Source of the DNA: Saksenaea vasiformis B4078
Taxonomy: Eukaryota; Mucoromycota; Mucoromycetes; Mucorales; Saksenaeaceae
Direction: 5' to 3'
Assembly (NCBI GenBank): GCA_000697055.1
Contig: JNDT01002339.1
Location: 26,344 to 90,343 of the forward strand
DNA length: 64,000 nt
Shown: piece by piece, positions 48,508 through 58,848 of the stretch
Position numbering within the stretch: the stretch's first letter is position 1
Layout: every line of letters begins with the position of its first letter
Notes under the pieces: model-generated
Seen by the model: the letters and a program-made list of their open reading frames with translations, nothing else
Told to the model about the DNA's origin: nothing
Database searches by the model: none
Translations under genes and position numbers: made by a program

Positions 48508-50183
48508 TTACTGGGTGCGGGCAATCATAGCTGCCAAAGCAGCACCAATACCATTTCCATCGCGTGTAACCTATAATATACAATATCGTTTACATCCCAT
48601 GTCGAATCTCTTCCCGCTTAAAACTTACACCAATATTTATATGATTCACCTTGTCGCCATAAAGCTGTCGTAGCGCGTCGTTGACACGTCGTGGGAAGTT
48701 GGGGAAGTGAACATAGACTTCACCTTCAACACCTGCAGGTAAATAGATTAATAATCCTTGCTTTTATACACACACGCACTCTTTGTTACTTACTGATGGT
48801 TAAACCTTCTTCGAGAGCGCTACGGCTATCAATGATGGCACTCATAGCTGCGGCAGTTAAACGTGCTGCTCGCTTGCTCACAAGATCACAAATCTTTTGT
48901 ACAATTTGACGATCAGCCAGCGTGGTAGATGGGACGTTCATAACGGATTCGATAATATGTTTGACATCATCCAAATCAGGTGTATCATCGGAGGTAATGG
49001 CACTCATGTACGCAGATTCAAAACGATAAGGTGTGTTCAGTTCCTTTGTGTACTGACAATCAAATAACAGACGGCGATCCAGGAAATCAACCATGATGAG
49101 ACGTACAATTTCACCAAGATAAAATCCTGATATCATTTTCTCAAAGAGATGGACACCTGGATTTGTTGACTGTCGGTTGACACGGTTATCGTAGAATGTA
49201 CGTCGCAGGTAATGTGTGTTTCGGTCACCGAAGGAACCCCATTCTGTGTTGATGATCATGTCGCCAGATCGATCAGCCACCTGACATTTTTCAACCTTAT
49301 CCAGCTTTTCCCAGTAGGCTATACCAAAAGGAAATTTAACCATCCACCCATCTTCTATCAATCCTTTTTCTTTTGTATCTTTTTCTCTTACCTGCATTGG
49401 TGCCTGTGCTAATCGTACACGCAAGTAATGTATCGAGACTACGGTAACTGTGTGCCAAAAGACATCCAACTAAGAGAAAAGAAAAATATCAGCTAACTGT
49501 AACAAAGGGAAGAGAGAGTGTTGGCTTTACCAGCTCCATTGACTACAGCAGCAACTACCACGGGAATATGACGTCGTCGTAAACCAGTCTGAAGTAGTTC
49601 GGCAATATCCTTTTTCTCGGCTCCGGTAATCTCAAAGTCTTTTGTCCATTGAATCACAGTTGCCTTTTTCAGCGCTGTCTGATGAAGTGGGAATGAAAGA
49701 ACAAATCCAAGAGCCAAGGGTTCAGTGATATCATATTTTCCGACGAAGGAGAGGAAGTGATCGACAGAAGTGACCAAGAAGTCGATAATATTATGAACAG
49801 GTCCCTTCTTCAAGTTTTCATCGATCAGATATTTCTGTTGCCGGGTGCTGATACGACCTTGTCCGTGGAGATTGACAAGATAGATACGGATGTAAGAACC
49901 TTATCGCCAAAGAAAATAAGAAATTAGGTTCATCCTCTTGTCACTTTTTCTTTTATGTCTTACCGCTTAATTCCAATCCAAGGTATTCACCCGTTTCCTG
50001 ACCGGTGGGGTGTTTTGTAATCCATGAGGGAAGCATGGCCACGTTCGTTTGGTCATGTTTGAGACCCGCATTCATTTCATGCTGCAGTTTGCTCGCGACG
50101 TCTTTCAAATCGTCCACTGAAAGATGGAGCTGTTGCCTTAATTCTTCAAGGGCTTGACGCTGTTCTTCTGTCGCCTGAGACAT
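48508..50183 (-). CDS. Hexokinase-family protein with altered catalytic motifs (probable pseudo-hexokinase)
   Basis: About seven exons from ATG 50183 (MSQATEEQRQALEELRQQL) to TAA 48508-48510 encode a full-length hexokinase fold of about 480 residues. Preserved parts are LGFVLSFPLHQTAL, QWTKDFEI (the substrate Thr-Lys), STGTNAAYWE, INTEWGSFGD, the NPGVHLFEKMISGFYLGE helix, GVEGEVYVHFP and TRDGNGIGAALAAM. Two sites differ. The phosphate-1/sugar motif, normally LDLGGTN-x-RV, reads LELSGSYIRI after splicing GGTAAG|GTTCTT. The catalytic VNDT-x-G motif reads VNGAVG, so the catalytic aspartate is glycine; the base sequence there is GTCAATGGAGCTG before the intron at about 49529. Atypical hexokinase-like proteins are known in filamentous fungi, such as aspergilli, where they act in carbon and protease regulation. 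A regulatory sensor role is inferred. Confidence 0.87.
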
Positions 50184-51518
50184 TGGTAAAGAAGAAGGAA
50201 AAGAAGAAGAAGAAAAGAAGAAAATAAAATAAAATGAGAGAAAGACAGTAGGAGATATGCCCCGATAAGATGGAATATAAAAAAAACCCCCGCGTTCAGC
50301 AGCGGTTATCCCGCCCGCCCACACAAATATTCCCGGAGGAATAAACTTCACCCGGCTGCATGCTTTTTATTTTACAAATCGTCACCAGAGCATGACGACT
50401 TTATCTATGCTAGGAGATTCATCCTTGTTCATGTTTACATTTAATGGTAAGCCTCTTTCTGGTAAGCTGTATTAAGGAAGAGTTTGTATACCTTTGTTTT
50501 GACTGGTTAAATCAAACAAATAAATCGTGCCACAATCATGCAACTATGATCCTTTTGTTTGAGCGATCTATCCTGTCGGTATAGTACGGAACCCGCTTGG
50601 GAAAAGGGAAGGGATTCCTGTTGTAATCCTCTCTCTATTGCGCTGGTGCGTTTTTCCGGGAAGTTCCAGTCTGAAAATGAACGAACGGAGCCAATCAATT
50701 TGTGACCTTTCCAATCCTTGTTCACCATATATGGTACCGAGCGCGGGTGATTCTGGGATTCGTACGTCTTCCTAAATTTTTCATGCTCTACACTTCCTCG
50801 TACCTTTTTTTTTTTAACTTCCATAATAAACAACCCACAACCAATGAAACTTGACTTTAGTGATGGCTGTAAATGTGTTATTCTTGAAAGAAAATCATAC
50901 ATGGTACGTTCAAAAATAAATCATCAAAATCGCCGCTACAAAAAAAAATGATAATTACGTGGCCTGACCCTTTTGAATGTCATAGATTCTATCATACAGG
51001 ATCCCGCCTACAGATGACATGTTAAAAAATCGTACCACGACTTAGTAGAACTGGTACGGTGGCAACAGGACGTGTATTTAAAGATCCGCCAGATGAAGAA
51101 GAAGAAGTAGGAAAAAAGAAATCAGGTTCCACTTATTCAGTACGTGAAGCACAGCATGACTTGAATTCACGGTCGTTGACTGGTTCTGCCGTTGTTCCGT
51201 TACTGCATGAAAACTTTATTCAGCCATCCGCTCCGCCTCATCTGTCGGTGCTTAGCGAAAAATAAAAACGATGTGTGGCTGACAACATCCTTCTAAGCCA
51301 TGTGCAACGAAGACAAAAAAAATGATACGTTCATTCCATCATTTCTTTTTAAAGTAAACTGATCCATAGAGAACAGCACAGTTGTATGGACTATATACAG
51401 AAAGAAATAGTAAATCGCACATCACAAAGGATCTATGTAGAATGCGCGCTCAAATATGCCCATGGTCCCCACACACACTACATCGTAGGAATAAAATAAA
51501 AACGAAGGATAGATCTTT
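50184..51518. other. Intergenic region with orphan exon-like ORFs
   Basis: Three coding-like pieces remain unplaced. A plus-strand ATG at 50392 gives about 19 residues (MTTLSMLGDSSLFMFTFNG) to a donor GGTAAGCC. A plus frame ending at 51265 contains RTGTVATGRVFKDPPDEEEE and ends HLSVLSEK; it has no own ATG and looks like a last exon after an acceptor near 51046. A minus frame at 50507-50902 (131 residues, true ATG) starts with a hydrophobic leader and carries basic and aromatic text. None is recognised. The plus pieces may form one small spliced gene. Confidence 0.35.
50507..50902 (-). CDS. Hypothetical 131-residue protein
   Basis: This is an uninterrupted minus-strand frame from a true ATG. 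The first 28 residues are mildly hydrophobic (SSFIGCGLFIMEV) and are followed by KKKKVRGSVEHEKFRKTYE and a Trp/Lys-containing middle (NKDWKGHKLIGSVRS). No family is recognised. It overlaps, on the other strand, the space between two plus-strand exon-like pieces, so at most one of the two interpretations may be right. Confidence 0.3.
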   Translation of the reverse strand: MYDFLSRITHLQPSLKSSFIGCGLFIMEVKKKKVRGSVEHEKFRKTYESQNHPRSVPYMVNKDWKGHKLIGSVRSFSDWNFPEKRTSAIERGLQQESLPFSQAGSVLYRQDRSLKQKDHSCMIVARFICLI

Positions 51519-52832
51519 CTAATTTGATGGCTTGTACACCCAGTTACCGGCCGTTGCAGGATCATACTTGTTTTTGACAATAGATATCAACATACGTTGA
51601 TGTGCCTGGATGGTTGGCTCGTTTTCAACCCAATGGAAATACTTGGGCTCCCATTGTTCACCCTTCTCTTCTCTTTCCGCACGTTCTGCGCGTTTTTGGT
51701 TCTCAATCTTGCTCTTCTCTATGCCAGCGGTCTGGGTATCTCCTGCACGGATGGCCTCAGACACCTTTTTCCAAATGACTCGACTTTCCATTTCCCCTTG
51801 CTCTTCCACATCCTTGATGATCATCGATGCTGGTTTTAACTGGGTAACATCCAAGAAGGGTATGGCCGCCTTGCTGCCGTAGCGTGTCAAGGTGGATTTG
51901 GCGCTCCATTGGCCTTCCATCTTGCACACATATTCCTTGGGGTTACCTGCGTTCTTGCGGACGTAACACTTGAAATGGTTCTTTTCACCTGAGATCCATC
52001 CACGTGATGAGTATTCAATTGTGGCGTAAAACCCAGACGACGACTGAATGTATGACGTTCCGGTGAGTTCGATATAAGGTGCTACACAAACAAATTAATT
52101 TTCGAAAATAAAAAAAAGAAAATGGAGTACTTGCCTGCATACCAGATACCATTCACTGTCAAGGAAGGACTGGTAAACATGTAGGTCTCTCCATTCCGGT
52201 TGCTCAATTCCACTACGCTCTGGCCTACTTGGTCGCAGATCAACGACGTTCCAGAAAATCGAGTCTTTTGGCCAGTATGGCCATTCAAGGTCAAGCCAGC
52301 TTTATCGTTATGGATATAAAAGCCTGTCACGGGAGGATGGTGGGACACTTGTTCACAAATCACCTTGGTTTCGCCACAGCCGTCGACATCACCCCAAGTC
52401 ATAAAGAACTGTTCTCCCAGAACGGGGTTGTAGGGTTTCTTTTCCCATTCGCCTTTGGGGACACGACTCGAGTAGGACGCATTCAACGAGGAGATATACC
52501 ACCTGACGAACGCCACCATGCGTTCCAATTCGTCGTCCGATTTTGATATGGCTGCAAATAGCTCCGGCTGCTGAGTCCAATATTCCCTGCAACCGCAGAA
52601 AAGTAAGAAAAAAGAGAAATCAAAGCAAAGCGTTAAGCCCAATAAGCCCAACTATCAGGATGACTTACGAATACTCGATCAAGGAAACAGGAGCGAGCAA
52701 AAATGCAGGGCAAGTCAAGGACGATAAATCGCCAGAGAAAGAAGCAAGTGACTTTAAGAAAGAGTGGAAAGCACCCTTCTGCTCCACAGGAATCATATCC
52801 ACATTGTTAACTTCACCCTCGGCTGCTGACAT
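51519..52832 (-). CDS. KES1: Oxysterol-binding protein-related protein, Kes1/Osh4 type
   Basis: Osh4/Kes1 proteins exchange ergosterol and PI4P between membranes and restrain Golgi export. Start ATG 52832 (MSAAEGEVNNVDMIPV). Exons: about 52832-52668, about 52588-52134 and 52080-51519. There is no PH domain, ankyrin repeat or FFAT motif, so this is the short soluble class of about 390 residues. The N-terminal lid leads into SSLTCPAFLLAPVSLIEYS. The diagnostic ORP signature EQVSHHPP is present near 52350 with its two PI4P-binding histidines. It is preceded by KPYNPVLGEQFF and followed by the barrel strands (TVNGIWYAG, YIELTGTSYIQ). The C-terminal helix KYFHWVENEP and the end GNWVYKPSN are also family-like. 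Confidence 0.93.
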
Positions 52833-54397
52833 GGTGTGTAAAATATTAAGAAGTGTAAAGAAAAAAAAAAGTTGAACAAACGAAAAAGGGGAGAATCAAC
52901 CGTTATAAGAAGAGCAGTTCGGTGTCCGCTAACACTGCCTATGACGTCAATAGGTTTTCTGTTGCGTTTGGCCTACTTATGGACACTCGCTGGTGCACGA
53001 CATACTCTCCAATCACGCAACGTCGTTTAAAAACAGAAGCGGCGGATCTTTTCCGTGTAGAGATATAAGATGCTCTCGCCGATTGGTCGACAGCCAGCTG
53101 TACTCTCTTTCTCGATCCTTCTGAGAGATCAATTCTAGCTCTTAAGGCACCGTGCAAAGAATATAGTCTAACCCAATTTTGGACAGGAAAGCAGAAGAAC
53201 CTTAACGTATCGGATCAATTCGTATCCATCAGGTTTCAGTGTCACCGAAAATTGAGCTTTGCGCGACAACCCTCTGCATTTCTCTTCCTCCTCATTGGCA
53301 CAAGGTAGGACGAACTTCTACAGCTTCGACTATTCCCATTGAAACCAATGCTAAAGAAATATCTGCTTTAGTACACAGACAATTGTGGACTGACTGCCTA
53401 CTTTTCCTCTATGACATCCTATTTACAACAATTCTCCGTGATTCCCACTGTTCGTAACCAACGGTTCTAACTGACGATCATACCTTTCAACTTTGCGTCC
53501 CGCATTTGTTGACCAACAACTACATGTGATGGCCAATGTTTTATTGCACAGGAGATCAACCGTGATATGCATCAACTGGATTCTTTTTTGTGAAGTAGCC
53601 TCTTCTTCTTCGACTTTTCTTTCCAATTTTACTTTTGTAAGCACCGTTTTAGTATCATTGAAGCACTTTCCGACCGTGATTTTGGATACGTAACATTGGT
53701 TCCACTGAGCACATTGATCATGTTATTGCAGCTTATATTTGTCTATTTTCCTCCTTGTAAGAACCAATCCTATGGATTGACACCGACTACTGACCCCATC
53801 CTGCCTGCAATTACAGCATATAAAACAGGAGGGCTTTTTTTTGCGACTTGCAAGCGGTGCATTACGATTTGACGCAATGAAGTTGCTTTCTTGTTCTTGT
53901 AAACACTAGTGTGCCGATTATGAAGTTTCATAGTTTGCCCAGACGACGTATTTGTCAACTGCTGCTGCATTTCCGCAGAGACATGCATGATACAAGTCAT
54001 ACTCCACCTTACCTAGCACATTATGCATCATTTCATTTCTCCAAATGAACTTTGCGTCGGAAAAATATAAGACGCGAATGTACCATCAGATTAGCTAACC
54101 ACGGAACATACTCTATGCTGCTCCAATAAGCTTTGAACACATGAAAGGTTGACGTTCATGTAATTAGCATATGATCTTTCGCCATAATGAGTGCCAAGTA
54201 TGTATATCCAAGCGTAAAGTTTATTCAGAGCAGTGTAAGATAGGTAGCAACAGAAGCTCTGATTCAGATTAGATTCAGTTGCCGATGGAGAAGCACATGC
54301 TGTGTCACCAAGTGCGGACAGAACCTTTTTTATTTTTTTTTCTTTTTCTTTTTTTTTTCACGTGGAGCAACGGCAATTGTTGGTACAAATGGTAGCT
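52833..54397. other. Gene-poor interval between KES1 and VPS9
   Basis: I see only short frames on both strands (for example 53239-53457 and 53493-53693 +, 53770-54000 -) without recognisable domains, and a T-rich tract at about 54330-54358 just beyond the VPS9 stop. The first 200 bases should hold the KES1 promoter. Confidence 0.45.
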
Positions 54398-56936
54398 TCA
54401 CAATTTGATTAGCTCATCATCTTGTCTCTTTCCTTGTTCTGCCGTAGAGGGTGAAGGTGGCGTGTGCTGGGGTTCTTCGTCTGCTGGCACCGTTGCTCCA
54501 AGCAGATGTTCTGGGATTGGTTCGGGCGACCTGTCAACTTCAGGATCGGACATTTCCAAAAGTCTATAAATCGAGTGAGTACCTTCATAGGACAAGAATC
54601 CTTCTATTTGCTTACGCGTCCACAGCCTCCTGTAGGTCGCCTCTCTTGGCCTGAAGGACTATGAAACAGACATCCTGCTCGACGTTTGGGAACATGCTGA
54701 TGATAGTCCTTAGATTATCATCAAATGCACGACGGGCTTCTTGTTGAGCAAGTGCCTCAGGTGTTGTGGGTGGGCGGAGCATCGGACGTGGTGGATAGGC
54801 AGACATGGAGTTGGAATCAGGGTAACTAGGATGACCTTGCGTATAGCCGTAGCTACGTGCTTCGTACTGAGCAGCGGTTTCTTGTCCAGTCCATGGGGGT
54901 AACTGCTGCTGCTGCTGCTGCTGTTGTTGTTGCTGCTGTTGTAACTGTAGCTGTTGTTGCTGATAGTACATCTGCTGTCTTTCTCTGTATCGTACTTCTT
55001 CATCGTATTCTGGACTTCCAGGCTGGCTGCTGCCCTCACTAAGATTCTGAAATATTTTACCCATAAAATTCAACGGCTTCTGCATCGTTTTTTGGGCGAA
55101 AGTTGTGCCCTTTTCCAACAACATCGCCGCCTTTACTGGATCAATCAACGGTTGTTGTGTTGTCGCTCGGGGAGAACGCGACGGATGTACCGCATTATCG
55201 TAATTGATTTTCTGCTTATCTTGAGAGATTGGTTGACGCTCACCATCCAGTTCATTCATTGTTCGCTCAATATTACTGCTCCCAGTAATGAGCAAATATG
55301 ACACTCAATCGTTTGTACTTACGAGTCAAACTCTTCTTTGGTAATGGATAGGGAATTTGCCTCCATTGTTTCGATAAATGTAATAGCACCCATCTAGATC
55401 CCGTCAGCATAGTAAATTGGAAACTTCGTTTTACTCACCAGATTTGTCAAATAATAGCCAGATTCCGATTGGAGGTGCTCGGGGTTTCTAAATCGGGAAA
55501 TATACCTGCCCCATCCTTTCGTCAGCAACTGGTTTCTCACTGAAATCTTTAAACATACTGGACATTGGATACAAGATGAGGAGGGTTGGCTCGAAGGACT
55601 ACATAAATAAGAATCGGCAGAAACTTGTCCGCTCCTCCAGTGTCGCCTTCAACGTGCTTGATAAGTCCTAAAGTTGAACGTCAGCAGAAGTCGTCTACTT
55701 TATCCACCTCACCAAATATCACTTTGCAGCAATTCAAAATGCAGATCAGTTTATCCCGCGGTGCTTTATAGTTGTTGATCTTTGCTAGCTCTGACATACA
55801 CAGATATAAACAATGTAAGCATCCGAACTCCTGTGCAAGCATGAATGTACCTGACTCGGCAAAAGTCATGAACGAATCGTTGTGTTCAGTGACAGGTATA
55901 TCAAGATGCTCTTCACGAACCCATCGGAAGATGGCAATCTTCTGCTGCAAAATTTCATCGCGCTCCTTATCGTCCGTCGTGGCTGGTGAAAATGTCCTGT
56001 AAAGATCACCATCCCGCTGTTCAATCCCTGTCGACCTTGCTCCCTCTTGATTTTCACTTACGCTGAATACAATCTGTTCATCACTAGTTTCTCCATTCCT
56101 TCCTTTGCGTTTTCGAATTCTCTGTCAGACGCATCCCGCCAGACTTCACATTCACGCATTTTTCCGTAGATAAACTGATCACGATCAGTACCATCAATCT
56201 CATTATCGAGTACTTACATTCAGGAAGTCTTGAATTATCGTCACTTGCTCAGCGACCGTCCAAGGACGTTGATGAAATCGCTGAAGAAAGCTATAGATAG
56301 CTGAGTTCAATTCCATGGACTTTTTTCAACTACTCAAATCAAACCTCTTAAAATATCGTGTTATTGGGATTGCGCTACGTCGTTTCATCTGTTCTAAAAA
56401 CTTGTTGAAATCAAAGGGTATCTCCTGATGCTCGCGCTCTTGGACGCTGTTATCTGGTTTTTGTATATCCGTTAACGATGGCCGCCGTTGACCGCTTGTA
56501 TCAGGCGTCGGTTCGGGTGCTGCTCGTCCCGATGAGAAAACAAACAAACTACGATCCGTTGCAATTCCTCCTACCATTTTCTTCATTGGGTTTGTTTTCA
56601 AATTGAGTGAAGATTTGCTGAAAGGCGTCGTCGTGGCGCGTGCTTGAATCTTGTTCCTGTTGCTGAGAAACGTCCGCAGATTGACCATCGGCATCATCCG
56701 GGTGGGTTCTTTTTATTTTACCGATGCATGCAAGTTAGCATGCCGTCTCCATATTAATATCAACTTTACTTTGATGAAAGTACGTCGAGTTCTGCTTGGT
56801 GTTCTTTGCGGAGTGCCTCCTTTTCATCCACTATTTGATCACCCGAGTCATTCTCTTCTTGTATTGCCATTTTTTCGTCAAATTCATCAACAAGTTCGTC
56901 CGGATCGGAAGTAGGAGGATTCGATTTGTTATCCAT
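54398..56936 (-). CDS. VPS9: Vps9 Rab5-type guanine-nucleotide exchange factor with CUE domain
   Basis: Vps9 activates Rab5/Vps21 on endosomes and binds ubiquitin. An acidic N-terminal exon starts at ATG 56936 (MDNKSNPPTSDP). A Gln/Ser-rich linker is followed by PFDFNKFLEQMKRRSAIPITRYFK, spliced at AAGAG|GTTTGA (about 56337) to SFLQRFHQRPW. The VPS9 catalytic domain occupies about 55.4-56.3 kb in several short exons: REFENAKEGMEKLV, YKAPRDKLICILNCCK, DKFLPILIYVVLRANPPHLVSNVQYI and FRNPEHLQSESGYYLTNL. After a linker with a polyglutamine tract (54903-54960), a CUE domain ends the protein: LRTIISMFPNVEQDVC...GDLQEAVDALLEM, joined across the last intron near 54560-54612. The stop is at 54398. The join of the second and third N-terminal exons (56.5-56.7 kb) is unresolved. 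Confidence 0.88.
54903..54960 (-). repeat. CAG/CAA repeat coding polyglutamine in Vps9
   Basis: Mixed CAG/CAA codons encode about 18 glutamines, with one leucine interruption, between the VPS9 and CUE domains. Confidence 0.9.
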
Positions 56937-58848
56937 GGGTTTCTTCTGGGTAGGGTTCATGACAAAACGGACAAGCAAGCAGCAACTGTCCCAGGACCAG
57001 CATTATGTTCCCGATCTTTTTCAGTCACGTTTTGTCCGACGTCCGAGGTTATTGCCAATAAACGGATCCTTTGCACCACTTCTTTTTACTCAGCTAGATA
57101 TTCCAGCATCGCTGCATTCCTGATATGAAGGAATACCCTGCCTCAAACGTGCGCATACGTTAATATTTCGGTCTTCTTTTTTTACATCTATTGTGTTGGT
57201 TGCATTTTTGTGCATCTGGAACAAGATTTGCTCTGAGATTGAAATTGATTTTTGCGCACAAGTTCTCTTTCAAGCCAGTATGGCTACTCTGAGAACAAAA
57301 GAGAAAAGTATGAAAAACTTGTATAAGCTATATTCAATTACAACTGTCTTTGCATGTGGTTCTATCTATGTAGCAGGGAAAGCAAGGGTCATAGCACCGA
57401 ATTTTCACAACGGTGCAATATCCCGTTACTTACCCGCATCTCAAAGACTATTCTAGAGGACGTACTTTCGAGCAGTATACTTGATAGTTAGCGAGGAGCA
57501 GTTCCTGACTGCTGAGGCAGCACCGATAATAAGACGAATAGAAAGTTGAATTAACTGTTTCTAAGTGATATTACTGGATTTTGATATACATTTACGTCAT
57601 CCAAATATTACTCTGCGTCGACATCAACTCAAACCTGCGGTGAGGAGGAGTAGTATATCTTTGCGCAGAGAATCAGGTATCTTTACTTCTGAATCAAAGG
57701 TGTATTGCGCTGGCCCATTGTATATTCCCCAACGCACCAATCGAAACGCGTAAAGCGACCGTATTTAAAGGGACGCATGAATTTCTTTTTTTTTCTTTAG
57801 CTCTGTTCATTTTACATCCCCGATATGTACTTTTAATGGAATACGCATCCAGGACCACTCATGTCTTTTGATGTATTTTTTAGCCTGTATGACCTCTGTC
57901 CCGAACCGTCTCGGCTATGGTGGCGTCTTTACCCATCACTTAAGTAAGTAAAATAAATGTTGTCGCGCTCAGCATCACTCATCTTCTACAATAGATCGCT
58001 GGACGTTGTATCGCTTCAAGTCCTCTGCAGTGCGTTACAATTGGTAACGCTTCGTGCCAATCTGCTCCCTTCTCCCAACCCCACCCATCACGGTGCGGGG
58101 TGCGGCCCCCGTGAACTCACGGGAATACCCTTCGGGGGTTAAGTAAAATGACATCCAAGTATTTGTTCCATTCACTAACCATGAAGAAATTTTTATACTG
58201 TCTATATGAATTTCGCGTCCATCGAAGGGCCGCATTGATGTAAGTAGTGCATGAATTTGTTGCCAACTTATGTATTAACGAACGTATACTTGATTCCCTT
58301 TTTTAGCGTGGAAGTGGCTCCTCATGGGCGCAAAATTTATATAGATTAGCGTAAAAAGTCTGTTCAATAAACAGTATATCAGTAGCTTCGTATAAGCGGT
58401 GGCAGGACGTACGACAATGATATATTGTCGAATCCTTGATGAAACCTTTTACCTAGAAACCGACCTCTGCTTGTCTAATTTATGTTTCTTTAAAGCAAAC
58501 AGTTGACCAGCATCGTGAGGATCGTGTTACATGGATCGAATATGTCTTTCGTGTGTCTCTCCACGGTGCATTGGTGATAGAAAAAATTTTCAAGCGGCGC
58601 CAATACGAAGTGGGGAAAACTTCCAGTGTGCTCAGCTTTTAAGCCCCTGTTGCTTGCAAACGATCATGTTGGGTAGACAGCCAAGTCAATGGCGCGCAGG
58701 AATTTTTGGCAAGTAGTCTTTATAGACAAGCAGACGCGTCTGACCTGTCAGCTCTTTCTTAGCTACACGTAAAATCTTATGCACTGGTCGATTCACTCGT
58801 GCGACGCTGCCCTTAGGCATACACCAGCGCGCATTCAGTGGTTCAAAG
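56937..58848. other. Gene-poor interval upstream of ICP55
   Basis: No gene could be supported. Short plus frames (56926-57123, 57193-57456, 57957-58142, 58531-58716) have no recognised domains. The 58531-58716 frame is the only nearby ATG-containing sequence that might act as a 5' exon of the aminopeptidase, but its frame does not fit the obvious donor. A hairpin cluster at 58032-58140 is listed separately. Confidence 0.4.
58032..58140. other. Tandem GC-rich hairpin cluster
   Basis: Four perfect or near-perfect hairpins follow one another in otherwise AT-rich DNA. H1 is 58032-58050: GCGTTAC/GTAACGC around AATTG. H2 is 58078-58101: ACCCC pairs with GGGGT and ACC with GGT inside it. H3 is 58108-58123: CCCGTG/CACGGG around AACT. 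H4 is 58127-58139: CCC-TTCG-GGG, a TTCG tetraloop. Such arrays are seen in structured RNAs and in mitochondrial GC clusters or double-hairpin elements. The strand cannot be assigned, and I could not fit a known ribozyme core. Confidence 0.5.

Noticed and set aside
56326..56697. Separate gene for the frame MPMVNLRTFLSN...
   Set aside because: Its second half is the N-terminal helix of Vps9 (FNKFLEQMKRR) and splices in frame into the VPS9 domain; its first part is probably read in another frame.
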